From assembly GCA_002842435.1 (NCBI GenBank), contig PHCX01000002.1, positions 124,001 to 188,000 on the forward strand: a DNA stretch of 64,000 bases, in the 5' to 3' direction. Made by a program: the position numbers and the translations under genes. This stretch comes from Betaproteobacteria bacterium HGW-Betaproteobacteria-1. GTDB taxonomy: Bacteria; Pseudomonadota; Gammaproteobacteria; Burkholderiales; Methylophilaceae. A model generated the notes under the pieces. The model was not told where the DNA came from. It searched no databases and was given only the letters and a program-made list of their open reading frames with translations. Positions within the stretch are counted from its first letter, which is position 1. The number at the start of each line of letters is the position of its first letter. Shown here one piece after another: positions 33,761 to 42,832 of this stretch.

Positions 33761-35081
33761 TGTCAGCGCTGGCGTTTTCCGGATGCTTGATGATAACCCG
33801 ATTCTTCGGAAAAATTACGCTGAAGGTACTGCCTTTGTCCAATACACTTTCTATCTCGAGCCTGGACTGATGACGCGTCAGGATATGCTTGACGATGGAG
33901 AGGCCGAGACCGGTGCCGCCGGTTTCTCTTGAGCGGCTGCGATCGACACGGTAGAAGCGCTCGGTCAGGCGGTCGATATGTTTCTGCTCGATGCCGATGC
34001 CGCTGTCCTTGACGCTGAACACGGCTTCATCGCCGCGCCGGTACCATTTTAGCTGGATGTTGCCGCCCGCAGGTGAGTAGCGGATGGCGTTGCTGACCAG
34101 ATTGCCGAAGGCGCTGTGCAGTTCTTCCGCCGCGCCTGATACCGAGATGCCAGGGTCTGCCTCGAGGCTGATCTGATGCTTGCCGTTGCTCAGGCTTTGC
34201 GCTTCGTTCATCAGCATGTTGAGCTGCGCCTGCATGTCGATCTCGGTGTCCTGCGTCGCTGTGGCGCCGCTTTCCAGTTGCGACAGCGTCAGCAGGTCTT
34301 CGATCAGGTGGCGCATGCGTCCGGTCTGTTCGCTCATCATGCCGAAATAGCTGCGCGTGCTTTCCGGTACCGCGCCTTCCATGTCCATCAGCGTTTCCAG
34401 AAAGCCGCTGACCACGGTCAGCGGCGTGCGCAGTTCATGCGAAACATTGGCTATGAAGTCGCGGCGCATGGTCTCGAGTTTTTCAATCTGCGTGATGTCG
34501 CGGCAGATGAGCAACTTCTGTTTGCCGCTGAATGGGATCAGTTGCATCTCCAGCGTGATCTCCGGATTGCGCCACGATTTCAGCTTGATTGGTTCGGAAT
34601 AGTCCTGCTCTTGCAGATACTTGAGGAAATCACTGTGGCGTACCAGGTAGGTGATGGGCTGACCGGTGTCCTTGCCCAGGTCCAGTCCCAGCTGCGTTTC
34701 AGCTGGAGGATTGCACCACTCGATTCTGTCCTTTTCATTGAGGACGACTACGCCGTCCGGCAGGGCGCTTGCCGCATGCATGAATCTGTCGAGCGCGGAG
34801 CTGATCTGCGCCTTGTTGCGGGTGTAGCGGCGCTGCTGGTGATAGATGTCGGCGAAGATGTCTTCCCAGACGCCGCTACCATTGGGGATGGAGGACAGGT
34901 TTGGTTTCTGGTACCAGCGATGCAGCTTGTGTATCCAGTACAGATGCTTGGCCAGATAAAGGCAGATGGCGGTACTGAATACGATCAGTGCCGTGACTGC
35001 GCCATGTGTCGCCCACAGGATCAGGCAGGCAAAAATGAGCAGCAGGGCGAGCCAGAAAGCGCTCCAGCGGATATCTTGCAC
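33738..35081 (-). CDS. phoR: Phosphate regulon sensor histidine kinase
   Basis: PhoR autophosphorylates under phosphate starvation and activates PhoB. The 447-residue protein starts at GTG 35081. It has two N-terminal membrane helices with a tiny loop (about residues 8-48), a charged linker, a PAS domain (about 100-195) and the kinase core with H-box His215 (ANVSHELRTPLTV), an N-box (LVSNAIRYSPAGG) and G-boxes (DSGIGIE and GTGLGLSI). The absence of a large periplasmic domain and the presence of PAS are PhoR hallmarks. It follows phoB after 38 bp. Confidence 0.93.
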   Translation of the reverse strand: MQDIRWSAFWLALLLIFACLILWATHGAVTALIVFSTAICLYLAKHLYWIHKLHRWYQKPNLSSIPNGSGVWEDIFADIYHQQRRYTRNKAQISSALDRFMHAASALPDGVVVLNEKDRIEWCNPPAETQLGLDLGKDTGQPITYLVRHSDFLKYLQEQDYSEPIKLKSWRNPEITLEMQLIPFSGKQKLLICRDITQIEKLETMRRDFIANVSHELRTPLTVVSGFLETLMDMEGAVPESTRSYFGMMSEQTGRMRHLIEDLLTLSQLESGATATQDTEIDMQAQLNMLMNEAQSLSNGKHQISLEADPGISVSGAAEELHSAFGNLVSNAIRYSPAGGNIQLKWYRRGDEAVFSVKDSGIGIEQKHIDRLTERFYRVDRSRSRETGGTGLGLSIVKHILTRHQSRLEIESVLDKGSTFSVIFPKNRVIIKHPENASADNAKTTAN

Positions 35082-35119
35082 TCGTCGACTTTATAGAATG
35101 AAACGCTGCATATTATGAG

Positions 35120-35806
35120 CTAGTGCGCCGAGAAGCGATAGCCGACGCCGCGTACGGTCTGTATCAGCTGCTCGTGGCCGGTCTCGGTCAGCGCACGGCG
35201 CAGGCGGCGGATATGCACGTCCACGGTGCGGTCCTCGACGAACACGCGGTCACCCCAGACCCGATCCAGCACCTGGCTGCGAGAATGTACGCGCTCAGGG
35301 TTGGACATGAGATAGTGCAGCAGGCGAAACTCGGTCGGGCCGAGGTCGAGCGTGGCGCCGTTGCCGGAAACGCGATGGGTCATCGGGTCGAGGCGCAGGC
35401 CGCCGACTTCGATCGGGTCGTCGGTCATCTGCGGGGCACGGCGACGTAGCACGGCCTTGATGCGCGCATTCAGTTCGCGTGGGCTGAACGGTTTGGTTAC
35501 GTAGTCGTCGGCACCCACTTCCAGTCCGCGTACCTTGTCAGCTTCTTCACCACGGGCGGTGAGCATGATGATGGGGATCGCCTTGGTCAGTTCATCGCCC
35601 TTGAGTTTGCGGGCGAATTCGATGCCGCTCATGCCGGGCAGCATCCAGTCCAAAATGATGAGATCCGGCAGGGTTTCGCGCATCAGCAGTTGTGCCTGCT
35701 CCACGCTGAGTGCACGCAAGGCGTTGTGCCCGGCCTGCGTCAGATTGAGAGTAAGCAGTTCCTGAATTGCTGGTTCATCTTCGACCACCAGGATATTGGC
35801 TGGCAT
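35120..35806 (-). CDS. phoB: Phosphate regulon response regulator
   Basis: PhoB binds Pho boxes and activates phosphate-starvation genes. The 228-residue protein has a receiver domain with Asp53 as phosphorylation site (LIILDWMLPGMSG), the acidic pair Glu9-Asp10, a conserved lysine in YVTKPFSPRELNARIKAVLRR, and an OmpR-type winged helix with VDVHIRRLRRAL. AAGGAGGC precedes ATG 35806. A three-unit Pho box lies upstream, so the operon is very likely self-activated. Confidence 0.95.
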   Translation of the reverse strand: MPANILVVEDEPAIQELLTLNLTQAGHNALRALSVEQAQLLMRETLPDLIILDWMLPGMSGIEFARKLKGDELTKAIPIIMLTARGEEADKVRGLEVGADDYVTKPFSPRELNARIKAVLRRRAPQMTDDPIEVGGLRLDPMTHRVSGNGATLDLGPTEFRLLHYLMSNPERVHSRSQVLDRVWGDRVFVEDRTVDVHIRRLRRALTETGHEQLIQTVRGVGYRFSAH

Positions 35807-35846
35807 TGTTAAGCCTCCTTTTCAATGGCTTTTGCTGATGCTCGCT

Positions 35847-35880
35847 ACTATATGACGTCAATGTGACACATTTATGACAA
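35847..35880 (-). promoter_or_regulatory. Pho box and -10 element of the phoB promoter
   Basis: On the minus strand the heptamers TTGTCAT (35874-35880), GTGTCAC (35863-35869) and ACGTCAT (35852-35858) recur every 11 bp, the period of Pho boxes (consensus CTGTCAT). The first two form an 18-bp box. Exactly 10 bp after it comes TATAGT (35847-35852), the standard spacing from box to -10, which overlaps the third half-site by one base. Confidence 0.88.
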
Positions 35881-36015
35881 TGAATAAAGCTGGCAGCTAT
35901 TTGCCATTTTTGTGTTTTTATATGACTATTCAGCTCAACAGTACTTTCATTGGGCTGCATAAAAAGTATTCAAAGAGATGAATCGAAAATAACGACAAGA
36001 GACTTGGAGAGATAA

Positions 36016-37638
36016 ATGGCGGGGTTTTTTTCTAAAGAAAGAATTATCGCGGCACCTGGATTCAATCGTTGGCTGGTGCCGCCGGCTGCATTGGCGATTC
36101 ATCTTTCCATCGGCATGGCCTATGGTTTCAGCGTGTTCTGGTTACCCTTGTCCAAGGCGGTCGGCATCGATGCGCCACTGGCCTGTGGTGAGGATGTCGG
36201 TTTCTTTGCCCGGCTTTTTGTCACGGATTGCGACTGGAAAGTCAGTGACCTGGGCTGGATGTTCACCTTGTTCTTCGTCTTGCTTGGAACTTCCGCCGCG
36301 GTTTTCGGCCATTGGCTCGAACATGCCGGCCCGCGCAAGGCCGGTGCCGTTGCTGCCGTCTGCTGGGGTGGTGGTCTGCTGCTGACAGCATTTGGGGTTT
36401 ATACGCACCAGCTCTGGCTTATGCTGCTGGGTTCCGGCGTCATCGGCGGCATCGGTCTCGGTCTCGGCTATATCTCACCGGTTTCCACGCTGATCAAATG
36501 GTTCCCGGACCGCCGCGGCATGGCGACCGGCATGGCCATCATGGGCTTCGGCGGCGGCGCCATGATCGGCGCACCTTTTGCCAACACGCTGATGAATTAT
36601 TTTGCAACTCCAACTTCTGTCGGCGTCTGGGAGACTTTCGCTGTCATGGGTGTGCTTTATTTCATTGCCATGATGATCGGCGCACTGGGTTATCGCGTGC
36701 CGCCTTCCGGCTGGAAGCCCGATGGCTGGACGCCGCCTGCCAGCAATGGCAATGCCATGATCACCAGCCGCCATGTGCATGTGAATGAGGCGCACAAGAC
36801 ACCGCAGTTCTGGTTGTTGTGGGCCGTGCTTTGTCTTAACGTCAGCGCCGGCATCGGCGTGATCGGCATGGCATCCCCCATGTTGCAGGAGGTATTCGGT
36901 GGCGCCCTGATTGGCGTCGAAGGAAGGCTGAGTGAGTTGTCGGCCGAGCATCTGGTGCAGGTGGCGGCGATCGGTGCAGGCTTCGCCGGCTTGCTGTCCT
37001 TTTTCAATATTCTCGGTCGCATCGGCTGGGCATCTTCTTCCGATTATCTCGGCCGCAAGATGACCTATATCATCTTCTTTGCCTTGGGCTTCGTGCTCTA
37101 TGTGTCTTCGCCATGGGCTGGCAGCATCGGCAGCGTGGCGCTGTTTGCCGGTATCTTCTGCATCATCCTGTCGATGTACGGCGGCGGTTTTGCCACCATC
37201 CCGGCCTATCTGGCAGATATCTTCGGCACCCAGCATGTGGGTGCGATTCATGGGCGTTTGCTGACCGCTTGGGCGACGGCGGGTGTGCTCGGGCCGGTGA
37301 TCGTCAATTACATGCGTGACTATCAGCTGGACCAGGGTGTTCCTGCCAACGAGGCTTATAACATCATCATGTACATGCTGGCCGCATTGTTGCTGGTTGG
37401 TCTGGTCTGTAATCTGCTGGTGCGACCTGTGGCGGAGAAGCACTACATGACAGATGCCGAGCTGGAAGCTGAGCGCAAGCTGTCGCATGACAAATCGGTG
37501 GCTGCGGAAGCCGCCAATCAGAACGGCAAAGTGCAGAGCCATCCGATTTTGGCAACGGTTGCCTGGATCGCGGTCGGTATTCCAATCAGCTATGGTGTCT
37601 GGAGCACGCTGCAAAAAGCCTGGATTCTGTTTCACTAG
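36016..37638 (+). CDS. OFA-family MFS transporter (oxalate/formate antiporter type) with an extra C-terminal helix
   Basis: The 540-residue protein has 12 main membrane helices. OFA-type features include HLSIGMAYGFSVFWLPL near the start, GGIGLGLGYISPVSTLIKWFPDRRGMATGMAIMGFGGGAM and, in the second half, GRIGWASSSDYLGRK. Substrates in this family are carboxylates, but which one cannot be told here. A longer-than-usual loop follows the first helix (ACGEDVGFFARLFVTDCDW). The last 32 residues form a separate helix (AWIAVGIPISYGVW) that resembles the stand-alone 'MFS small subunit' often encoded after OFA genes. GGAGAG precedes ATG 36016. Confidence 0.85.
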   Translation: MAGFFSKERIIAAPGFNRWLVPPAALAIHLSIGMAYGFSVFWLPLSKAVGIDAPLACGEDVGFFARLFVTDCDWKVSDLGWMFTLFFVLLGTSAAVFGHWLEHAGPRKAGAVAAVCWGGGLLLTAFGVYTHQLWLMLLGSGVIGGIGLGLGYISPVSTLIKWFPDRRGMATGMAIMGFGGGAMIGAPFANTLMNYFATPTSVGVWETFAVMGVLYFIAMMIGALGYRVPPSGWKPDGWTPPASNGNAMITSRHVHVNEAHKTPQFWLLWAVLCLNVSAGIGVIGMASPMLQEVFGGALIGVEGRLSELSAEHLVQVAAIGAGFAGLLSFFNILGRIGWASSSDYLGRKMTYIIFFALGFVLYVSSPWAGSIGSVALFAGIFCIILSMYGGGFATIPAYLADIFGTQHVGAIHGRLLTAWATAGVLGPVIVNYMRDYQLDQGVPANEAYNIIMYMLAALLLVGLVCNLLVRPVAEKHYMTDAELEAERKLSHDKSVAAEAANQNGKVQSHPILATVAWIAVGIPISYGVWSTLQKAWILFH

Positions 37639-37656
37639 GCGGATTGCTGGAGCGCT

Positions 37657-38241
37657 ATGCATCGTTGCGTCTGGCCGAAAACCCCGCTGGACATCGAGTA
37701 TCACGATGTCGAGTGGGGCGTGCCGGTGCATGACGAACACAAGTTGTTCGAGTTCCTGATTCTGGAAGGCGCGCAGGCGGGATTGAGCTGGCAGACCATT
37801 TTGCAGAAACGTCTGCGCTATCGTGAGGTGTTTGACGGTTTCGATCCGGTCGAGGTCGCGCGCTATGATGACGCCAAGGTGGCGACATTGCTGGCGGATG
37901 CCGGCATCGTCCGCAATCGCCTGAAAATCGCTGCTGCCATCAACAATGCGCAGCGATTTTTGCAGGTGCAATCCGAGTTCGGCAGTTTCGATGATTACCT
38001 CTGGCGATTTGTCGACGGTCGGCCCATCATCAATCACTGGCGTTCTCACAGCGAGGTGCCGACAAAAACGCCGATCTCCGACGCTTTATCGCAAGACTTG
38101 GGCAAACGCGGTTTCAAGTTTGCCGGTTCCACCATCTGTTACGCCATGATGCAGGCCATCGGCATGATCAACGACCATACGGTGGATTGCTATCGTCATG
38201 CCGAGCTTGTTGCCCTGTGCGGACGCACACCCGGCAATTAA
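37657..38241 (+). CDS. tag: DNA-3-methyladenine glycosylase I
   Basis: Tag removes 3-methyladenine from DNA. The 194-residue protein shows the family hallmarks: the zinc ligands Cys4 and His17 in HRCVW...EYHDVEWG, the matching HTVDC histidine/cysteine pair near the C-terminus, and LEGAQAGLSWQTILQKR with the helix-hairpin-helix region. The length is standard. It lies 18 bp after the transporter gene, probably by chance co-transcription. Confidence 0.94.
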   Translation: MHRCVWPKTPLDIEYHDVEWGVPVHDEHKLFEFLILEGAQAGLSWQTILQKRLRYREVFDGFDPVEVARYDDAKVATLLADAGIVRNRLKIAAAINNAQRFLQVQSEFGSFDDYLWRFVDGRPIINHWRSHSEVPTKTPISDALSQDLGKRGFKFAGSTICYAMMQAIGMINDHTVDCYRHAELVALCGRTPGN

Positions 38242-38329
38242 AGCAGCAATAAGCGTTTGATTATTTTATAATCCTGTATTTCCAATCTGCGTGCCGGTTT
38301 TGCGGCGCGTGTCCAAGTTCGAGGTTCGT

Positions 38330-38779
38330 GTGAGAGAAATAGAAATTAATACAGATGGCAGGGGGCTCCGTATCGGTATCGTGCTGTCCCGTTTCAACAG
38401 CGATATCGGTGATGGTCTGTTGTCCGCCTGCAAGGCCGAACTGAGCAAGCTCGGCGTTGCCGACGAGAATATCACGGTAGCCACAGTGCCCGGTGCGCTG
38501 GAGACTCCGCTGGTGCTGCATCACATGGCGGATAGCCAGCAATATGATGCATTGATCGCGCTGGGCGCCATTATTCGCGGCGAGACCTATCACTTTGAAG
38601 TGGTGGCCAATGAGTCGGCACGCGGCATTTCGGAAGTGCAGCTGAATACCGGTATCCCGGTTGCCAATGCAATTCTGACTACCGAAGATGATGATCAGGC
38701 ACTGGCACGCATGTCGATCAAGGGCACTGAAGCAGCCGCAGTCGCGATCGAGATGGTCAATCTGCTGAGAGCGCTATGA
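38330..38779 (+). CDS. ribH: 6,7-dimethyl-8-ribityllumazine synthase
   Basis: RibH makes the lumazine precursor of riboflavin. From GTG 38330 (CGAGG upstream) the protein has 149 residues; the frame also extends to a GTG at 38291, adding 13 unlikely residues. Family motifs are clear: IGIVLSRFN at the substrate pocket, [28 protein letters not shown] with the catalytic histidine, and the C-terminal [10 protein letters not shown]. It overlaps nusB by 4 bp, a classic ribH-nusB arrangement. A TATAAT at 38267-38272 may be its -10 box. No FMN riboswitch is seen. Confidence 0.94.
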   Translation: MREIEINTDGRGLRIGIVLSRFNSDIGDGLLSACKAELSKLGVADENITVATVPGALETPLVLHHMADSQQYDALIALGAIIRGETYHFEVVANESARGISEVQLNTGIPVANAILTTEDDDQALARMSIKGTEAAAVAIEMVNLLRAL

Positions 38780-39249
38780 GTGCAGCCGAGAACAAGCCGT
38801 CAACGGCCAAGCTGACCAAGCCGGGAAAGAATCGCCGCAAGTCGCGTGAACTGGCGCTGAAAGGCATTTACCAGGGGCTGATGAATCAATCCGAAGTGCG
38901 CAAGATCATTCGTGATATGGCGGATGATGTGGATTTTCATCGCGCAGACGAGGCTTTTTTCCGTCAGTTGATCGAGGGCGTAGCGGAGCATATGCAGGAC
39001 CTGGAGCAGCGTATCGCAGTGTATGTCGATCGCCAGGTGGCTGAATTAAGCCCGGTCGAGCATGCGATCCTTTGCCTGTCGGCCTATGAGCTGATTTACG
39101 ACCCGACCATTCCCTACCGTGTCGTCATTAACGAAGGGGTCGAACTGGCGAAGATCTATGGCGGTATTGATGGGCACAAATACGTCAATGGTGTGCTGGA
39201 CAAACTGGCAGCCGAAGCTCGGCCGCAAGAGGTGGCTCAGCGCAGATAA
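38776..39249 (+). CDS. nusB: Transcription antitermination factor NusB
   Basis: NusB, with NusE, promotes antitermination of rRNA transcription. The 157-residue protein has a basic N-terminus ([18 protein letters not shown]) and the helical NusB fold with [16 protein letters not shown] and [30 protein letters not shown], both diagnostic. It overlaps ribH by 4 bp, so translation is coupled. The next gene starts 161 bp later with its own likely promoter. Confidence 0.95.
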   Translation: MSAAENKPSTAKLTKPGKNRRKSRELALKGIYQGLMNQSEVRKIIRDMADDVDFHRADEAFFRQLIEGVAEHMQDLEQRIAVYVDRQVAELSPVEHAILCLSAYELIYDPTIPYRVVINEGVELAKIYGGIDGHKYVNGVLDKLAAEARPQEVAQRR

Positions 39250-39410
39250 GTGTCTGCGGTGCGGCGACAATTATGGTCATATTGCGCTGCACTTCGCCAA
39301 CTATTCTTTGTGCATGACTTCTTTTTGAAAAAAATCGCGTGTAATATCAGTCCTGTAGACTCAAAATATAAACAATAATCATCACTGCCATAAAAAGAGG
39401 GAGAGCAGGG

Positions 39411-41996
39411 TTGAAGAAGTCTTTCTGGAATTCCGATTGGTTTGCCGGGCTTATTATCTCATTGCTGTTTCTCTTGGCGGGCAGCAGTGCCATGCTGCAG
39501 AGTCTCGAGCGCGTCGCCTATGACTGGGGTGTGCAGGCGACCAGCAGGGACGCCGGTGACCTGATTTCAATCATCGCAATCGATGAGCAGAGTATTGCAA
39601 ATATAGGTCGCTGGCCATGGTCACGCAATGTGCATGCCGAAATGACCGACATGCTGGCGGGGGCCGAGGCCAAGGTGATTGGTAATACGGTCTTTTTCAT
39701 CGAACCGCAGATCGATCCTGGTCTCGCACATATCAATAAAATTTCCGAGTTTGTGCAGCATGCCGGTTCGCGGCAACCTGCTCAGGAGGGCATGCCCGCT
39801 GCCGAACTGGCGGAATCCGTTGGTGGGGAACCTGACGCGCTGCTGGCAGAGCTGAGTGTGCTGCTGGCTGAAGCCGAGTCACAACTTGATGCGGATGCCA
39901 AATTGGCCCGGAGTTTCGATAATGCAGGCAATGTGATTGTTGCCATGCCTTTTGTCATCGGTGAACCGAGGGGCAATCCGGACAAGCCTTTGCCCGAATA
40001 TGTCAGCCGCAATAGTCTGGGCAAGGTGGTGGACCGGATCGGGGCTGAAGCTGCCGGGCTGTTGCCCATCCCGACACTCTCGGCTTTGCCACCCATTCCA
40101 CAAATCGGTGAGCATGCTGCGGCCATCGGTCATCTGAATGCCAACCCCGATGTGGATGGCGCCATCCGCTCCGAGCCACTGATTCTCGCGCACTACGATC
40201 AATACTATCCTTCGCTTTCCATGCAGATCGCGGCGAAGTATCTCAATTTGCAACCACAGGATATCGAGGTGCGTCTGGGTGAGGGTGTCAGGCTGAGCAA
40301 GTTGAATATTGCCACTGATCCTTATTTGCAGATGAATACCTTTTTCTATGATGAATCAGATGGTCGTACGGTCTTCCCGGTGGATTCCTTCTACGATGTC
40401 TACAGCGGCAAGATTCCGGTTGAGAAATATCGTGGCCGTATCGTGCTGATTGGAGCGACAGCTGATGGAGTTGGCGACACCCAGGTAACGCCGATATCTC
40501 CCAGCATGAAGCCGATAGAGACTCTGGCTCATTCGGTTGCAAGTATTCTCAATGAGGATTTCTTTGTGTCACCGCCCTGGGCTTTCTGGGCTGAGCGCGG
40601 TGCCTGGCTATTGATTGCGCTCTATCTGATATTGTTGTTGCCGCGCCTCAGTGCCGGTGCGGCTGCCATGCTGACAGCTGCATTGCTGGCTGGTTTGATA
40701 GTCAGCCATTTCGTGTTGATGACGCAAAACGGCATGTGGCTGCAATTGACGGCGCCAGCAGCGTTACTGGTTGTTGGCCATGCCTTGCTGACAACCAAGC
40801 GTTTCTTGGTAACGGAGCAGGGCAAGGTCAAATCTGAAGCCGAGTCGGCGGAGAGCAATCGCAATCTTGCGCTTATGTTCCAGAGCCAGGGGCAACTGGA
40901 TATGGCTTTTGACCGTCTGCGTAAATGTCCTGTGGATGACAGTTTGATGGATGTGCTTTACAACCTGGGGCTGGATTTTGAGCGCAAGCGTCAGTTCAAC
41001 AAGGCCGAATCCGTGTTCGCTTACATGGCGGAGTACAACCCCAAATACAAGGATCTTGAGCAACGTCTGACACGTTCGCGTGCGATGGCGGAAACGGTTA
41101 TTCTCGGCGGCAGTGGGGCCGGTCGCAGCAATGCCAGCACCATGATATTGAACGATGGTACGGTGGAAAAACCGATGCTCGGTCGTTATCAGCTGGAAAA
41201 GGAATTGGGCAAGGGTGCCATGGGCGTCGTCTACCTGGGAAAGGATCCGAAGATAGGGCGCGTGGTGGCAATCAAGACCATGGCACTGGCACAGGAATTC
41301 GAACCGGATGAACTGGAAGAGGTGAAGGCCCGCTTCTTCCGTGAGGCGGAGACAGCCGGGCGCCTGAATCACCCGAATATCGTCACCATGTACGATGCCG
41401 GCGAGGAGCATGATCTGGCCTATATCGCCATGGAGTTCCTCAAAGGCAAGGATCTGGCGCCTTATACCAAGCCCGATAACCTGCTGCCGCTCGACAAGGT
41501 GACAGATATCATCGTCAAGACCGCCGAGGCCCTGGATTATGCGCATGGCTACCATGTGGTACACCGGGATATCAAACCGGCCAATATCATGTACGAGCCG
41601 GATACCGGCAGCGTCAAGGTGACGGACTTCGGCATCGCCAGAATTACTGATTCCTCGAAGACAAAGACCGGCATGGTGCTGGGGACACCAAGTTACATGT
41701 CGCCTGAACAATTGGCTGGCAAGAAGGTGGATGGGCGCTCGGACCTGTTTTCGCTGGGGGTCATGTTCTATCAGTTGGCAAGCGGTCAACTGCCGTTTAC
41801 CGGCGATTCCATGGCAACCTTGATGTTCAGGATTGCCAATGAGCCGCATGCGAACATCCGCACACTGAATCCTGAAATATCGCAATGTCTGTCCGATGTC
41901 ATTGACCGCATGCTGGAAAAGGATATGGAGAAGCGCTATACGCGCGGTGCGGAAATTGCTGCCGATATCCGACGTTGTCTTGAGCAGGCGGGTTGA
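39411..41996 (+). CDS. CHASE2-domain membrane Ser/Thr protein kinase
   Basis: The 861-residue protein starts at TTG 39411 with GAGGGAGAG upstream. It has an N-terminal membrane helix, a large extracytoplasmic CHASE2 sensor domain (about residues 40-380), three further membrane helices (about 400-460), a TPR-like linker (about 490-560) and a Hanks-type kinase domain (about 592-855). Catalytic features are GKGAMGVVYLG, Lys622 in the VAIK motif, Asp720 in HRDIKPAN and Asp739 in DFG, so the kinase looks active. It heads a cluster with a PP2C phosphatase, an FHA protein and an HD-GYP protein. Confidence 0.93.
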   Translation: MKKSFWNSDWFAGLIISLLFLLAGSSAMLQSLERVAYDWGVQATSRDAGDLISIIAIDEQSIANIGRWPWSRNVHAEMTDMLAGAEAKVIGNTVFFIEPQIDPGLAHINKISEFVQHAGSRQPAQEGMPAAELAESVGGEPDALLAELSVLLAEAESQLDADAKLARSFDNAGNVIVAMPFVIGEPRGNPDKPLPEYVSRNSLGKVVDRIGAEAAGLLPIPTLSALPPIPQIGEHAAAIGHLNANPDVDGAIRSEPLILAHYDQYYPSLSMQIAAKYLNLQPQDIEVRLGEGVRLSKLNIATDPYLQMNTFFYDESDGRTVFPVDSFYDVYSGKIPVEKYRGRIVLIGATADGVGDTQVTPISPSMKPIETLAHSVASILNEDFFVSPPWAFWAERGAWLLIALYLILLLPRLSAGAAAMLTAALLAGLIVSHFVLMTQNGMWLQLTAPAALLVVGHALLTTKRFLVTEQGKVKSEAESAESNRNLALMFQSQGQLDMAFDRLRKCPVDDSLMDVLYNLGLDFERKRQFNKAESVFAYMAEYNPKYKDLEQRLTRSRAMAETVILGGSGAGRSNASTMILNDGTVEKPMLGRYQLEKELGKGAMGVVYLGKDPKIGRVVAIKTMALAQEFEPDELEEVKARFFREAETAGRLNHPNIVTMYDAGEEHDLAYIAMEFLKGKDLAPYTKPDNLLPLDKVTDIIVKTAEALDYAHGYHVVHRDIKPANIMYEPDTGSVKVTDFGIARITDSSKTKTGMVLGTPSYMSPEQLAGKKVDGRSDLFSLGVMFYQLASGQLPFTGDSMATLMFRIANEPHANIRTLNPEISQCLSDVIDRMLEKDMEKRYTRGAEIAADIRRCLEQAG

Positions 41997-41997
41997 T

Positions 41998-42822
41998 ATG
42001 GATTTGACAGGTGTGCTGGAGGTCGTAAGGCTTAGCGATGTCGGTCAGCGCCGGGATCATAATGAAGATGCGATCGCCAGTGATATCGAGATCGGTCTGC
42101 TGGTGTTGGCAGATGGGATGGGTGGTTACAAGGCGGGTGAAGTTGCCAGTGAGATCGCAATCCTGACCATGCTCGCCGAACTCAAGGAGGCGATGGCGCA
42201 ACTGGACCCGGGACAGATCGACCCGGTCTCCGGGATGCAGGCGGAATCCATGTTGCTGATGGATGCTGCGGCCAAGGCCAACGCTTCGATTTTCAGTGTG
42301 TCGGAATCGCAGCCGCAGTGCGCCGGCATGGGCACCACACTGGTGGCAGCCTTGTTTACCAATAACAAGGTGCTGGTGGGTCATATTGGTGACTCGCGTA
42401 TGTACCGTTTGCGTGGAGATTGGTTCGAGCAACTGACCGAGGATCATTCGTTGTTGCAGGAACAGCTGAGTTCCGGACTAATTACGCCGGAGCAGGCGAA
42501 GCTTTCAAACAACAAGAATCTGGTAACGCGCGCAGTCGGCATCGACCCCGAGGTTGAGCTGGAAGTGCACGAGCATGATGTTGAAGTGGGAGATATCTAC
42601 CTGCTCTGTTCGGATGGATTGACAGACCTGGTCGAGGATGCGGAGATTCATGGGGTGCTGTCCGGTTTGTCATCGAATCTTGCGATGGCAGCCAATCAAC
42701 TGGTGCAGATGGCAAATGACCTTGGCGGCAAAGACAATATATCGGTCATACTTGCAAAGGTGCTCAAGCCTTTTGCGGCGGAGCACAGCTGGTATGACAA
42801 TTTTCTTAATTGGCTAAAATAA
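41998..42822 (+). CDS. PP2C-family Ser/Thr phosphoprotein phosphatase
   Basis: From ATG 41998, one base after the kinase stop, the protein has 274 residues; the frame's upstream extension lies inside the kinase gene and is not expected to be used. All PP2C motifs are present: RRDHNEDAI, LVLADGMGGYKAGEVAS with metal-binding aspartate, GMGTTLVAALF, HIGDSRMYRL, TEDHSLLQEQ, TRAVG, LCSDGLTDLV and KDNISVIL. It is expected to remove phosphates placed by the adjacent kinase, as in kinase/PP2C pairs of other bacteria. Confidence 0.95.
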   Translation: MDLTGVLEVVRLSDVGQRRDHNEDAIASDIEIGLLVLADGMGGYKAGEVASEIAILTMLAELKEAMAQLDPGQIDPVSGMQAESMLLMDAAAKANASIFSVSESQPQCAGMGTTLVAALFTNNKVLVGHIGDSRMYRLRGDWFEQLTEDHSLLQEQLSSGLITPEQAKLSNNKNLVTRAVGIDPEVELEVHEHDVEVGDIYLLCSDGLTDLVEDAEIHGVLSGLSSNLAMAANQLVQMANDLGGKDNISVILAKVLKPFAAEHSWYDNFLNWLK

Positions 42823-42832
42823 CAGGTGAAAC

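Noticed and set aside
36475-38049. 524-residue open frame on the minus strand
   Set aside because: It spans the opposite strand of the OFA transporter and tag genes and shows only composition-driven sequence.
38242-38329. Possible FMN riboswitch before ribH
   Set aside because: The gap is under 90 bp and none of the conserved RFN helices can be recognised.
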